Positions 49,353 to 57,617 of a stretch of DNA of 64,000 nt are shown here, one piece after another (position 1 is the stretch's first letter; every line of letters starts with the position of its first letter). The stretch covers positions 62,001-126,000 of the forward strand of contig CALRQT020000009.1 of assembly GCA_943370385.1 (NCBI GenBank), read 5' to 3'. The translations under genes were made by a program, and so were the position numbers. Below the pieces are notes generated by a model, which did no database searches, was not told the origin of the DNA, and saw nothing but the letters and a program-made list of their open reading frames with translations. The DNA is from BAIKAL-G1 sp943370385 (lineage in GTDB: Bacteria > Cyanobacteriota > Cyanobacteriia > PCC-6307 > Cyanobiaceae).

Positions 49353-50390
49353 ATGGCTTCAACGATGGCTCCAACACTTACCGTCGCTGCGGCCCAGATC
49401 CGGCCCGTGCTGTGGGACCTGGAAGGCTCGCTTGTGCGTCTTCTTGATGCGATCAAGGAGGCGGCCCAATCCGGGGTCGAGCTGATCGTCTTCCCTGAAA
49501 CCTTCCTTCCCTATTACCCCTATTTTTCCTTCGTGGAGCCGGCGGTCCTGATGGGCCGCTCCCATCTGCGCCTCTATGAACAGGCCCTGGAGGTTCCAGG
49601 CCCCGAGGTGGCCCGGATCGCCGCCGCCGCCCGCCAGCACTCCATGCATCTGCTCGTTGGCATCAATGAGCGCGATGGCGGCAGTCTTTACAACACCCAG
49701 CTGTTGATGGATGACCAGGGTGAGTTGATTCTCAAGCGCCGCAAGATCACGCCCACCTATCACGAACGCATGGTGTGGGGCCAGGGCGATGGCGCCGGTT
49801 TGCAGGTGGTGGAGAGCCGCCTGGGCCGCATTGGTGCCCTGGCCTGTTGGGAGCACTACAACCCCCTGGCCCGCTTTGCCCTGATGACCCAGGGGGAGGA
49901 GCTCCACTGCGCCCAGTTCCCGGGCTCCCTGGTAGGGCCGATCTTCAGCGAGCAAACGGCGGTGACCATGCGCCACCACGCCCTCGAGGCCGGTTGCTTT
50001 GTGATCTGCTCCACCGCCTGGCTCGACCCCAGCGACTACGCCACGGTCACGCCCGATGAATCTTTGCACCGGGCCTTCCAGGGCGGCTGCCACACGGCCG
50101 TGATTAGTCCGGAGGGCCGCTATTTGGCCGGTCCCCTGCCCGAGGGCGAGGGCCTGGCCATTGCCGAACTGGACCGCTCCCTAATCACCAAACGCAAACG
50201 CATGATGGATAGCGTCGGCCACTACAGCCGGCCCGACCTGCTCAGCCTGCGCCTCAACCGCAGCCCCGCTAGCCAGGTCGAGGTGATGGGCCCCCTGGTT
50301 GCCCCAGGCCAAGATCCCCCCGTAGAGCCCCCGGCTCCAGCCCTGGTGTCTCCCCTGCCCCTGCGGCTGGAGGAACTCACCCGTGGCTGA
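49353..50390 (+). CDS. nitC: Nitrilase 1 (Nit1C carbon-nitrogen hydrolase, NitC)
   Basis: Branch 1 nitrilase-superfamily enzyme of 345 residues, the namesake of the cluster. The catalytic triad is clear: Glu49 in LIVFPETFLPYYPY, Lys131 in KRRKITPTYHER and Cys165 in GALACWEHYNPL. CWEHYNPLARFALM is the true-nitrilase form rather than the CN-hydrolase or cyanide-hydratase form. Homologs hydrolyse nitriles to the acid and ammonium, and the Pseudomonas Nit1C enzyme is reported to be required for growth on cyanide, probably through 2-hydroxynitriles. The C-terminal tail (PVEPPAPALVSPLPL) is proline-rich. The last 8 bases overlap the radical SAM gene. Confidence 0.95.
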   Translation: MASTMAPTLTVAAAQIRPVLWDLEGSLVRLLDAIKEAAQSGVELIVFPETFLPYYPYFSFVEPAVLMGRSHLRLYEQALEVPGPEVARIAAAARQHSMHLLVGINERDGGSLYNTQLLMDDQGELILKRRKITPTYHERMVWGQGDGAGLQVVESRLGRIGALACWEHYNPLARFALMTQGEELHCAQFPGSLVGPIFSEQTAVTMRHHALEAGCFVICSTAWLDPSDYATVTPDESLHRAFQGGCHTAVISPEGRYLAGPLPEGEGLAIAELDRSLITKRKRMMDSVGHYSRPDLLSLRLNRSPASQVEVMGPLVAPGQDPPVEPPAPALVSPLPLRLEELTRG

Positions 50391-51534
50391 CTCCCCATCC
50401 CGGACCGAGGCCCCGACTAGGACCGATTCCGCATCCCTGGGCCGGTTCGTCACCGAGCTGCAGGTGCGCGGCGTTGTCGATCCCGCCATCGCCGGCAACC
50501 AGGGCCGCCGCGGCGGCGCCGGTCCCTCCGACCACCGGGCCTTAACCATCAACGGCACCACCGTGATGGTGCCCGTTTACAACGCCGTTTCCCAGGATTC
50601 CCCCTTCCAGCTCCAGCAGGACGCCAGCGGGGCCGTGGCCGTGGCGGACCGGGCTGGCGCCGGCCTGGCGGCCGTGACCGCGCCGGCGGAGCCCGCCTTT
50701 TACGGCCTCAGCACCGCCGATGGCACGCCCTACAAGGCGATCGCCCTGCTCCATGGGCGTGATGTGCTGGCCACCACCCTGCTGCAGACCTGCATCCGCT
50801 TCCGCGACCGCAGCCAGTCCTGCCAGTTCTGCGCCATCGAGCAATCCCTCGACGATGGCCGCACGGTGGTGCGCAAGACCCCGGCCCAGGTGGCCGAGGT
50901 GGCCGAAGCCGCCGTGCGCCTCGATGGCGTGCGCCAGCTGGTGATGACCACCGGCACCCCCAACAGCGACGACCGGGGCGCCCGGCTGATGGCCGAAACG
51001 GCGGCGGCGGTGAAGGCCAAGGTGGCGATTCCGATCCAGGGCCAGTGCGAGCCGCCCGACGATCCGATCTGGTATCAGCGCATGAAGGAGGCCGGCATCG
51101 ACAGCCTGGGCATGCACCTGGAGGTGGTGGAGCCCGAGGTCCGGCGCCGCATCCTGCCGGGCAAGGCCGAACTCACCCTGGAGCGCTACTACGAGGCCTT
51201 CGAGCAGGCGGTGGCCGTGTTCGGGCGCGGCCAGGTGTCCACCTATTTGCTGGCGGGTCTCGGTGATAGTGCCCAGTCGTTGATTGCCTGCAGCGAGCGC
51301 CTGATTGCGATCGGCGTGTACCCCTTTGTGGTGCCGTTCGTGCCCATTGCTGGCACGCCCCTGCAACACCATCCCGCCCCGAGTACGGACTTCATGGTTG
51401 GCGTCTACGGCGCCGTGGCGGCCCTGCTGCGCGCCTCCGACATCAGCGCCGAGGCGATGGCGGCGGGCTGCGCCAAGTGCGGCGCCTGCTCGGCCCTGTC
51501 CCTGTTCGAAACCGCCCCCGATCCCCAAGCCTGA
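50383..51534 (+). CDS. nitD: Nit1C radical SAM protein (MSMEG_0568 family, NitD)
   Basis: Radical S-adenosylmethionine enzyme of 383 residues starting with GTG 50383. The cluster motif is non-standard: TCIRFRDRSQSCQFCAIE has cysteines at 137, 147 and 150 (Cx9CxxC) instead of Cx3Cx2C, as in other MSMEG_0568 proteins. A barrel follows with QLVMTTGTPNSDDRG, IQGQCEPPDD, SLGMHLEVVEPEVRRRILPGK and GRGQVSTYLLAGLGD. The C-terminus carries a second CxxCxxC set (Cys363, 366 and 369 in AGCAKCGACS), likely for an auxiliary iron-sulfur cluster. The reaction is unknown. It lies between the nitrilase and the acetyltransferase, as in other Nit1C clusters. Confidence 0.92.
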   Translation: MADSPSRTEAPTRTDSASLGRFVTELQVRGVVDPAIAGNQGRRGGAGPSDHRALTINGTTVMVPVYNAVSQDSPFQLQQDASGAVAVADRAGAGLAAVTAPAEPAFYGLSTADGTPYKAIALLHGRDVLATTLLQTCIRFRDRSQSCQFCAIEQSLDDGRTVVRKTPAQVAEVAEAAVRLDGVRQLVMTTGTPNSDDRGARLMAETAAAVKAKVAIPIQGQCEPPDDPIWYQRMKEAGIDSLGMHLEVVEPEVRRRILPGKAELTLERYYEAFEQAVAVFGRGQVSTYLLAGLGDSAQSLIACSERLIAIGVYPFVVPFVPIAGTPLQHHPAPSTDFMVGVYGAVAALLRASDISAEAMAAGCAKCGACSALSLFETAPDPQA

Positions 51535-51578
51535 ATCCAACCCCCTAGCCCCAGCGCCTGATCCCTGCCTGCAACCCC

Positions 51579-52235
51579 ATGTTCTTCATCGATCCCAGTA
51601 GCCACGACATCGGCCGCAGCAGCAGTTCGGCGCCGGCCGCCTTCACCCCCTCGGTGCGCTCGGGCATGGCCATCGATGCCGAGGATTTCCGCCTCTCGCC
51701 CACGGCCAGTTCCGAACGTTTCTCCTTCCATTTGCTGCGGCCGGGCGTCCCCCTGCTGGCGGAGTATTGGCAGTTGCGCAGCGCCATCTTCTGCCAGGAA
51801 CAACATCTCTTTGAAGACTGTGATCGCGACGAAAAGGACGCGATCGCCTACCCGATCGCCGCCCTCAGCCATGACGCCCGCCTGGTTTCTGGCGTGCCCG
51901 GCGGCGTGGCCAGCGGCGTAGTCGGGGTGGTGCGGATCCTGGAGGAGAGCCCCCGGGTTTGGTATGGCGGCCGCCTGGGCGTTCACCCCGATTGCCGCCG
52001 CCATAACCAGATCGGCAAGGGCCTGATCTGGAAGGCGGTCACCACCGCCCATGGCTGGGGCTGTGATCGTTTTTTGGCCACGGTGCAAATTCAAAACGTG
52101 CGCTTCTTTGAGCGGCTCCATTGGCAATCCCTCAACGAGCTTGAGATCCGCGGCGTCAGCCACCACCTGATGGAGGCCGATCTCAGCTACTACGCCCCAG
52201 CCCTGGAACGGCGCCCCGTGCTGCTGGCGGCATGA
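51579..52235 (+). CDS. nitE: Nit1C GNAT-family N-acetyltransferase (MSMEG_0567 family, NitE)
   Basis: GNAT-fold protein of 218 residues from ATG 51579. The acetyl-CoA-binding core is visible as VGVVRILEESPRVWYGGRLGVHPDCRRHNQIGKGLIWKA (in outline; Q/R-x-x-G/A equivalent NQIGKG, about residues 143-148) and NVRFFERLHWQSL. The N-terminal YWQLRSAIFCQEQHLFEDCDRDEKD is characteristic of this cluster subfamily. The first 35 residues are Ser/Pro-rich. Acetylated substrate unknown. Its stop overlaps the next gene by 4 bases. Confidence 0.9.
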   Translation: MFFIDPSSHDIGRSSSSAPAAFTPSVRSGMAIDAEDFRLSPTASSERFSFHLLRPGVPLLAEYWQLRSAIFCQEQHLFEDCDRDEKDAIAYPIAALSHDARLVSGVPGGVASGVVGVVRILEESPRVWYGGRLGVHPDCRRHNQIGKGLIWKAVTTAHGWGCDRFLATVQIQNVRFFERLHWQSLNELEIRGVSHHLMEADLSYYAPALERRPVLLAA

Positions 52236-53251
52236 CCGGCTCCGCCCCGGCCCAGCCAGCGGAGTCCCAGCCCCTAGCCCTGGAGGCCCTCGTCCAGCGG
52301 CTGAGGCTTTCGGCTGGTCTGGCGAGCAAACGCGATATCCAGGCGCCGGCAGGCCGCTTTGCCCACCAACCCTTTCCCCAGCTCGGGCCCGCCGCCGCCC
52401 TCGGCGATGACGCCGCCCTGCTGCCGGCCGTAGGAGCCCCTTTGCTGCTGGCCTGCGAAGGTCTTCACCCCGGCCTGGTGGAGGAAGACCCCTGGTTTGC
52501 TGGCTGGAGCGGGGTGTTGGTGAATCTCAGCGACATCGCCGCCATGGGCGGCAGGCCCCTGGCCCTGGTTAACAGCCTCTGGGCGGGGGACGCCTCGCCG
52601 GCTGAGGCCCTGCTGGCCGGCATGGCCCGGGCCTGTGAGGTGTTTGGCGTGCCGATGGTGGGGGGCCACACGAATTTGCACAGTCCTTACACCGCCCTCT
52701 CGGTGGCGGTGCTGGGCACGGCCCCGGGGCCGGTGCTCTCGGCCCGGGCCGCCCGGCCCGGCGATCGCTGCGTGCTGCTGGTCAACACCAGCGGTCGCTT
52801 TTATCGCCACTACCCCTTCTGGGATGGGGCCACCAGCGCCGAGCCGGCCCTGCTGCGGGCCCACCTAGAGCTGCTGGTGCAACTGGCGGCCCAAGGCCTG
52901 GCCCACGGCGCCAAGGACATCAGCATGGGCGGCCTGGTGGGCACCGCCGTGATGTTTGCCGAGGCGGCCGGCTGCCGGCTGGAGCTGGATCTCGCTGCGA
53001 TCCAGCCGCCGCCTGGGGTGGAGCTGGAGGCCTGGCTGGCCTGCTTCCCGAGTTTTGGCTTCCTGTTGGCGGTAGCCCCGTCCCAACTGGCGGCCCTGCA
53101 GGAGTGGATCGCGCCCTACCCCGACCTGCTCTGCGCCGAGATCGGTGCCTTTGCTGCTGGCGCCAGCGAGCTGGTGCTGCACCAGGGGGGGCAGCGCCAC
53201 AACTTCTGGCAGGGCCAGGAGCCCCTGACCGGCTTCGGGGCCTTGGCTTAA
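52232..53251 (+). CDS. nitF: Nit1C AIR-synthase-like protein (Sll0787 family, NitF)
   Basis: ATP-grasp-unrelated PurM/AIR-synthase-fold protein of 339 residues. PurM-type features are FPQLGPAAALGDDAALLP (the GDDA metal/phosphate motif, about residues 50-68), LSDIAAMGGRPLALV, GVPMVGGHTNLHSP and GAKDISMGGLVGTAVMFAEA in the second half. Family members use ATP to activate an oxygen or carbonyl group (PurM, PurL, HypE, SelD, ThiL), so a phosphorylation or dehydration step is likely here. HypE, another member, makes a nitrile, which is suggestive in this context but unproven. Confidence 0.9.
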   Translation: MTGSAPAQPAESQPLALEALVQRLRLSAGLASKRDIQAPAGRFAHQPFPQLGPAAALGDDAALLPAVGAPLLLACEGLHPGLVEEDPWFAGWSGVLVNLSDIAAMGGRPLALVNSLWAGDASPAEALLAGMARACEVFGVPMVGGHTNLHSPYTALSVAVLGTAPGPVLSARAARPGDRCVLLVNTSGRFYRHYPFWDGATSAEPALLRAHLELLVQLAAQGLAHGAKDISMGGLVGTAVMFAEAAGCRLELDLAAIQPPPGVELEAWLACFPSFGFLLAVAPSQLAALQEWIAPYPDLLCAEIGAFAAGASELVLHQGGQRHNFWQGQEPLTGFGALA

Positions 53252-53379
53252 GCGGCCCTGGCCGGACTGGCGAGACGGCAGCCGCTTGGTGCGCTGCCCT
53301 GGTCGCCGCTGTCGCCATGCACACCCCGCCGGGGCCGTGGCTTCGCCACGATCGGGCCATCCTTCGCTAGGGCCAACCC

Positions 53380-53658
53380 GTGCCGGAAGTGCTGCTGACG
53401 CTGGAGTGGCCCGATGGCCAGAGCTCCGAACTCTATTCGCCTTCCACCGTGATTTACGACTACCTGCTCCCTGGCAACAGCCTGCCGGTGGCTGAGCTGG
53501 GCCAGCGGGCCAGGGCGGCCCTGGCCGAGGCCAGCGAACGGGTGCGGGCCCGTTACGGCTTTGCTTGCACCCGCACGGATGAGGAGCAACGCCGGCTTGA
53601 ACCTTGGCTGGAGAGGTTTGGTGCCGATGAGCTGGTGCACATCAGGGCTGGGGCTTGA
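53380..53658 (+). CDS. nitG: Nit1C small protein (MSMEG_0570 family nitrogen-starvation response protein, NitG)
   Basis: A 92-residue protein from GTG 53380, the last gene of the cluster. It reads VLLTLEWPDGQSSELYSPST, VIYDYLLPGNSLPVAELGQR, then a helix ARAALAEASERVRARYGFAC with one cysteine, and HIRAGA at the end. It belongs to the MSMEG_0570 family found only with Nit1C genes, and no biochemical role is known to me. A 128-base gap with a CGTGGC-ttc-GCCACG hairpin (53336-53350) separates it from nitF. Confidence 0.88.
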   Translation: MPEVLLTLEWPDGQSSELYSPSTVIYDYLLPGNSLPVAELGQRARAALAEASERVRARYGFACTRTDEEQRRLEPWLERFGADELVHIRAGA

Positions 53659-53799
53659 TTGGGGTCTGATGGGCTCCTGGGCTGGTGATGACTGGGTTCT
53701 GAGCCGGTGCTGGGCGGGGCTGGAGATGGGGCCGCCGCGGCATGCGCGCCGCTGCATCCGAGCCGCTGGATCGGCCCCGGGCGAGGGGGACCAGGTTCC

Positions 53800-54900
53800 T
53801 CACATCCCCGTGATCACCTCCCCCTCCAAAATCATGTTGAAGCGCAGCAAGTCCTCATCGTTGAGTTGCTGGCGGCTGGAGCGTTGGAAGTGGGTTTCGA
53901 GCACCTCCCGCCCCCGGGCTGCGTCCCAGCCCAGTTGGGCCAGCAGCTCGTCGCTTTGGGCCAGCAGATCCACCCGCCGTAATGGCACCGCCACGCTGGT
54001 CGGATCCGCCGGGGCCTGCAAGGGGCGCACCGCCGCCAGGTAGGCCACCAGGTCGCCGTAGCTGGTGAGGCGGCTGCGGCTGGGATGGCCGAAGGCCCGT
54101 TGCAGATAGATCGATTCTTGCTCCCGCTGCCAGCCGAGTCGTTGCAGCTGAATATCTAGGGCTGCCAGCTCATCGCTCCAGTCCTCTGGGTCTGCGGGCT
54201 GCTCTGCGGCAGCGCCAGCTCCAGGGGGGGTGGAAATGGCTGGAGTGGCTTCGCCGCTGCTCTTGGCCCCAAGGGTCAGCTGGGCCGTGTCCTCCGCTGA
54301 ACGCTCAGAGGGCCCTTTGGTTTCCGGGTTTGTCTGTGCGTCGGCTGGGGCTTCGTTGGCGGCAAGGGGCTTGCTAGGCAGCGCTTTGGCAGGTTCTGGG
54401 GCACTCCCCCCGCTGGTTCCTGGCGTTGCTTGGGTTGTTAGGGCTGCTGGCAAGGGGGACGGCGGGCCCTGGGGTCGCACCGGTTTGGCTTGGGCCCCCG
54501 GTAGGGAGGGCTCCTTGCTGGGGGCCCGTTCCGGCATCAGTCCTGGGGACTCCTTTGCGGGGGCGGCTAGGGCCTGAATGGGGGTCTGGGCCTGGGCCTG
54601 ACCTGGCGACGGCGCCGGGGCTGGACTTTTTACTTGGACTGGGATTTGACCGGAGCTCCTTTCTGGGCCCCGTTCTGGGCCTGGCAAGCGCGCCTGGGCT
54701 GGAGAGACGGCCAGCCGCTGCTGCAGCCGCGCCAGGGCCCGGTCCTCAGCCTCTTCGGCGTTGCCGGCTTCGCCCAGGGCGCTGCCAAGGCACTGGTCAC
54801 CGTTCCAGCCCGTCACCTGTACCACCAGGCGGCCCCCTTCGGCATGGACGAGCTGGACCTGGAGCTGCATGGCGTTGGGATCGTCCCTGGGCTGGGTCAA
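53800..54900 (-). CDS. Unknown protein with conserved ends and low-complexity middle
   Basis: A 366-residue protein without a recognised family. Residues 1-65 look ordered (QLQVQLVHAEGGRLVVQVTG, EAEDRALARLQQRLAVSP), as a small beta-alpha unit. Residues about 70-230 are Pro/Ala/Ser/Lys-rich and of no fixed pattern. Residues 235-366 are ordered: DWSDELAALDIQLQRLGWQRE, QESIYLQRAFGHPSRSRLTSY, GDLVAYLAAVRPL and a last helix SRQQLNDEDLLRFNMILEGEV. I recall the ordered parts as a conserved hypothetical in picocyanobacteria. No signal or membrane segment. It is transcribed toward nitG and divergent from terC by 40 bases. Confidence 0.72.
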   Translation of the reverse strand: MTQPRDDPNAMQLQVQLVHAEGGRLVVQVTGWNGDQCLGSALGEAGNAEEAEDRALARLQQRLAVSPAQARLPGPERGPERSSGQIPVQVKSPAPAPSPGQAQAQTPIQALAAPAKESPGLMPERAPSKEPSLPGAQAKPVRPQGPPSPLPAALTTQATPGTSGGSAPEPAKALPSKPLAANEAPADAQTNPETKGPSERSAEDTAQLTLGAKSSGEATPAISTPPGAGAAAEQPADPEDWSDELAALDIQLQRLGWQREQESIYLQRAFGHPSRSRLTSYGDLVAYLAAVRPLQAPADPTSVAVPLRRVDLLAQSDELLAQLGWDAARGREVLETHFQRSSRQQLNDEDLLRFNMILEGEVITGM

Positions 54901-54940
54901 GGCTTTCTAGAGTGGCCCCTCAGGCTGTGCTGCAGAACGA

Positions 54941-55726
54941 ATGGAAGCGCAGGCGATCCCCACGATCACCCCCCTGATTGAGTCTGCTGACCAGTGGGGC
55001 GAAATTCTGGTGCTGCTGCCCCTGCTGGTGGCCCTGGAAGTGGTGCTTTCCGCCGACAACGCCATTGCCCTGGCGGCGATCTCCCGCGGCCTGAAGGATC
55101 CCACCCGCCAGACCCAGGCCCTCAACCTCGGCCTGGCCCTGGCCCTGGTGTTTCGCCTCGGCCTGATTGCCGCCGCCGAATGGGTGATTGATTTTTGGCC
55201 CCTGCAGTTGGCGGCCGCCGGTTACCTGCTTTGGCTGGCCACCACCAGCTTGCTCCCGCTTCTGCGAGGTGAGGCCGAGGAGGACGAGGGAGCTGCTGGC
55301 GCCGATGCCGCCGGGGACGGGGCTGGTGATGCAGGCGAGGGCCAGGCGCCCCATAACCGCGGTTTGACCTCGGTGATCGCCACCCTGGCCCTCACCGATC
55401 TGGCCTTCTCCCTCGACAGCGTCGCTGCCGCCGTGGCTGTTAGCGACCGGCTGCCCCTGGTGATGACCGGTGCGGCGATCGGCGTGGTGGCCCTGCGGCT
55501 GACGGCGGGTCTGTTCATCCGCTGGTTGGCGGTGTTTCGCCACCTGGAGGCAGCCGGCTACCTCGCCGTGGGCCTGGTGGGAGTGCGCCTGATTGTGCGG
55601 CTGGTGGCTCCCCAGCTGGTGCCCCCCGAGTGGGTGCTGCTCAGCGTCGTGGGGCTCCTGTTTGCCTGGGGCTTTTCGGCCCGCAAGCCGACCCCGGCCG
55701 AGCCCCTCCCCCAGGCTCCCTCCTGA
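54941..55726 (+). CDS. TerC-family integral membrane protein
   Basis: Member of the TerC/Alx family, proposed manganese or other metal exporters, with plastid relatives needed for thylakoid membrane insertion. It has 261 residues and seven to eight hydrophobic segments. Family motifs are LEVVLSADNAIALAAISRGL (with the acidic EVVLSADN pattern) and ALTDLAFSLDSVAAAVAVS (DLAFSLDSVxA), which together form the predicted metal path. An acidic linker EEDEGAAGADAAGDG lies between helices 3 and 4. The stop shares bases with the next ATG (TGATG). Confidence 0.92.
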   Translation: MEAQAIPTITPLIESADQWGEILVLLPLLVALEVVLSADNAIALAAISRGLKDPTRQTQALNLGLALALVFRLGLIAAAEWVIDFWPLQLAAAGYLLWLATTSLLPLLRGEAEEDEGAAGADAAGDGAGDAGEGQAPHNRGLTSVIATLALTDLAFSLDSVAAAVAVSDRLPLVMTGAAIGVVALRLTAGLFIRWLAVFRHLEAAGYLAVGLVGVRLIVRLVAPQLVPPEWVLLSVVGLLFAWGFSARKPTPAEPLPQAPS

Positions 55727-56067
55727 TGCGGGTGGAGTTACGCCAGGCCGGCTCCGGCCAGCTGCTCGAGCAGCTGGAGCTCGAGGAGGTGCCCTATCCC
55801 GGCAGGTGGCTTGAGCTGGGCGAGCGCAGTTTTCTGGTGATGCAACGGCACCACCGCTACCAGCTGCGCAATGGCCGCTATGAACTGGCCTGCGTTGCCC
55901 TGCAGGTGAAGGCCCAGCGGCAGCCGGCCGAGGCCCGCTGGTGGCAGGGGCGCTGGGTGATCGGCGATCCCAACTGCCGCTTCAATGCCCGCACGCCCCT
56001 GTTGCGCTGTGCCGTGTTGCCGGAAGGGCCCTGCCAGCGCTGCAGCCACTTCGAGCCGGTCAGCTAA
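55726..56067 (+). CDS. DUF6464 family small cyanobacterial protein
   Basis: A 113-residue protein from ATG 55726. It shows the family pattern VPYPGRWLELGERSFLVMQR followed by HHRYQLRNGRYELACVALQV, then RWVIGDPNCRFNARTPLLRCAV, and ends with a cysteine-rich GPCQRCSHFEPV. Four cysteines (in CRF, RCA, PCQRC) could bind a metal. The function is unknown. A frame open to 55630 lies inside terC and is not used. It is co-transcribed with terC. Confidence 0.88.
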   Translation: MRVELRQAGSGQLLEQLELEEVPYPGRWLELGERSFLVMQRHHRYQLRNGRYELACVALQVKAQRQPAEARWWQGRWVIGDPNCRFNARTPLLRCAVLPEGPCQRCSHFEPVS

Positions 56068-56119
56068 GGCACCCCAAGGCGGCCTTAGCTAGGCCATTCC
56101 AGGGCCGCCCTAGGGTGGG

Positions 56120-57610
56120 TTGATCTTCACCAGGCTTGCCATCGCTCTCCTGACCCACCCCGCTCCGGGCCAGGAGCCAGGCGCCAGCCTCCAGTCCCCT
56201 TCCCTTGATCCCGCCGCCGGCGGCGCTGCCCCGCTGGCCGACTTTGAGTCGTTGGGCCTGTGTCGGCCCCTGCTGGAAGCGATTGCGGCCAAGGGGTACA
56301 CCAGCCCCTCGCCGATCCAGCTGCAGTGCATCCCGGCCGTGCTCGCCGGCCATGACGTGATGGCCGCCGCCCAGACGGGCACGGGCAAGACCGCCGGCTT
56401 CACCCTGCCGATGCTGGAGCGCCTGCGCCACGGCCCCCACGCCCGCAACAACATCGTGCGGGCCCTGGTGCTCACCCCCACCCGGGAGCTGGCGGCCCAG
56501 GTGGCCGAAAGCGTGGCGGCCTACGGGAAGTTTCTTGATCTGCGCTCCGATGTGGTGTTCGGCGGCGTCAAGATCAACCCCCAGATGATGCGGCTGCGCC
56601 GGGGCGCCGATGTGCTGGTAGCCACCCCAGGCCGCCTGATGGATCTGCACCAGCAGAACGCGATTCGGCTCGATCGGGTGGAGATCCTGGTGCTCGATGA
56701 GGCCGATCGCATGCTCGATATGGGCTTCATCCGCGATATTCAAAAAATCCTGGCCCTGATGCCGCCGAAGCGGCAAAATCTGCTGTTTTCGGCCACGTTT
56801 AACCCTTCAATCCGCAAATTGGCCACGGGCCTGTTGCACAACCCGGTGCAATTGCAGGCCACTCCGGAAAACCGCACGGCCACATCCGTCGAGCAGGTGA
56901 TGCATCCCTGCGATATGGCCCGCAAGCCCGACCTGCTGCACCACCTGATCGCCAGCAACAACTGGCAGCAGGTGCTGGTGTTTGCCCGCACCAAGCACGG
57001 CTCCAACCGCATGGCCGAACGGCTGATCAAGGAGGGCATTGCGGCGGCGGCCATCCATGGCAACAAGAGCCAGGGGGCCCGCACCCGGGCCCTGGCCGAA
57101 TTCAAGAGCGGCGTGGTGCGGGTGCTGGTGGCCACCGACCTGGCAGCCCGCGGCATCGACATCCAGCAGTTGCCCCATGTGGTGAATTTGGACCTGCCGA
57201 ATGTGGCCGAAGACTATGTGCATCGCATCGGCCGCACCGGCCGGGCCGGCCAGAGTGGCCATGCCATTTCCCTAGTGGCGGCCGAAGAGCACGAATTGCT
57301 GCGGGCGATTGAACGCATGATCGGCAATCCCCTGGCGCGTCAAGAGGTGCCCGGGTTTGAACCCACCATTCTTTCGGCCCCACCCCTCGACCTCAGCGGT
57401 GGCCGGGGCAAGGGCGGCTCTCGCGGGCGCAGTGGTGGTGGTGGCGGTGGTTCCTACGGCTCCGGTGGTGGTCGGGCTGGTGGTGGCGGAGGAAGTGGTG
57501 GCGGCGGCCGTGGTGGAGCAGGGGGCGGTGCTGGAGGCAGGGCTCGGGGCCCCCGCAGTGCCGGTGGCCGGGGGGCTGAAGCACCGATCCGTCGCAGTCG
57601 TCCGGCTTAG
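56120..57610 (+). CDS. DEAD-box RNA helicase (RhlE-like)
   Basis: ATP-dependent RNA helicase of 496 residues from TTG 56120. All core motifs are present: Q motif FESLGLCRPLLEAIAAKGY with SPIQ, motif I AAQTGTGKT (83-91), Ia PTRELAAQV, II VLDEADRMLD (about 193-200), III FSATF, V ATDLAARGIDI and VI HRIGRTGRAG. The C-terminus (about 425-496) is a Gly/Ser/Arg-rich disordered tail with many RGG-like repeats, as in RhlE-type and cold-induced helicases. The cyanobacterial homologs include the redox- and cold-responsive CrhR; which paralog this is cannot be decided. The first 40 residues before the Q motif are not conserved. Confidence 0.94.
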   Translation: MIFTRLAIALLTHPAPGQEPGASLQSPSLDPAAGGAAPLADFESLGLCRPLLEAIAAKGYTSPSPIQLQCIPAVLAGHDVMAAAQTGTGKTAGFTLPMLERLRHGPHARNNIVRALVLTPTRELAAQVAESVAAYGKFLDLRSDVVFGGVKINPQMMRLRRGADVLVATPGRLMDLHQQNAIRLDRVEILVLDEADRMLDMGFIRDIQKILALMPPKRQNLLFSATFNPSIRKLATGLLHNPVQLQATPENRTATSVEQVMHPCDMARKPDLLHHLIASNNWQQVLVFARTKHGSNRMAERLIKEGIAAAAIHGNKSQGARTRALAEFKSGVVRVLVATDLAARGIDIQQLPHVVNLDLPNVAEDYVHRIGRTGRAGQSGHAISLVAAEEHELLRAIERMIGNPLARQEVPGFEPTILSAPPLDLSGGRGKGGSRGRSGGGGGGSYGSGGGRAGGGGGSGGGGRGGAGGGAGGRARGPRSAGGRGAEAPIRRSRPA

Positions 57611-57617
57611 CTGATCG

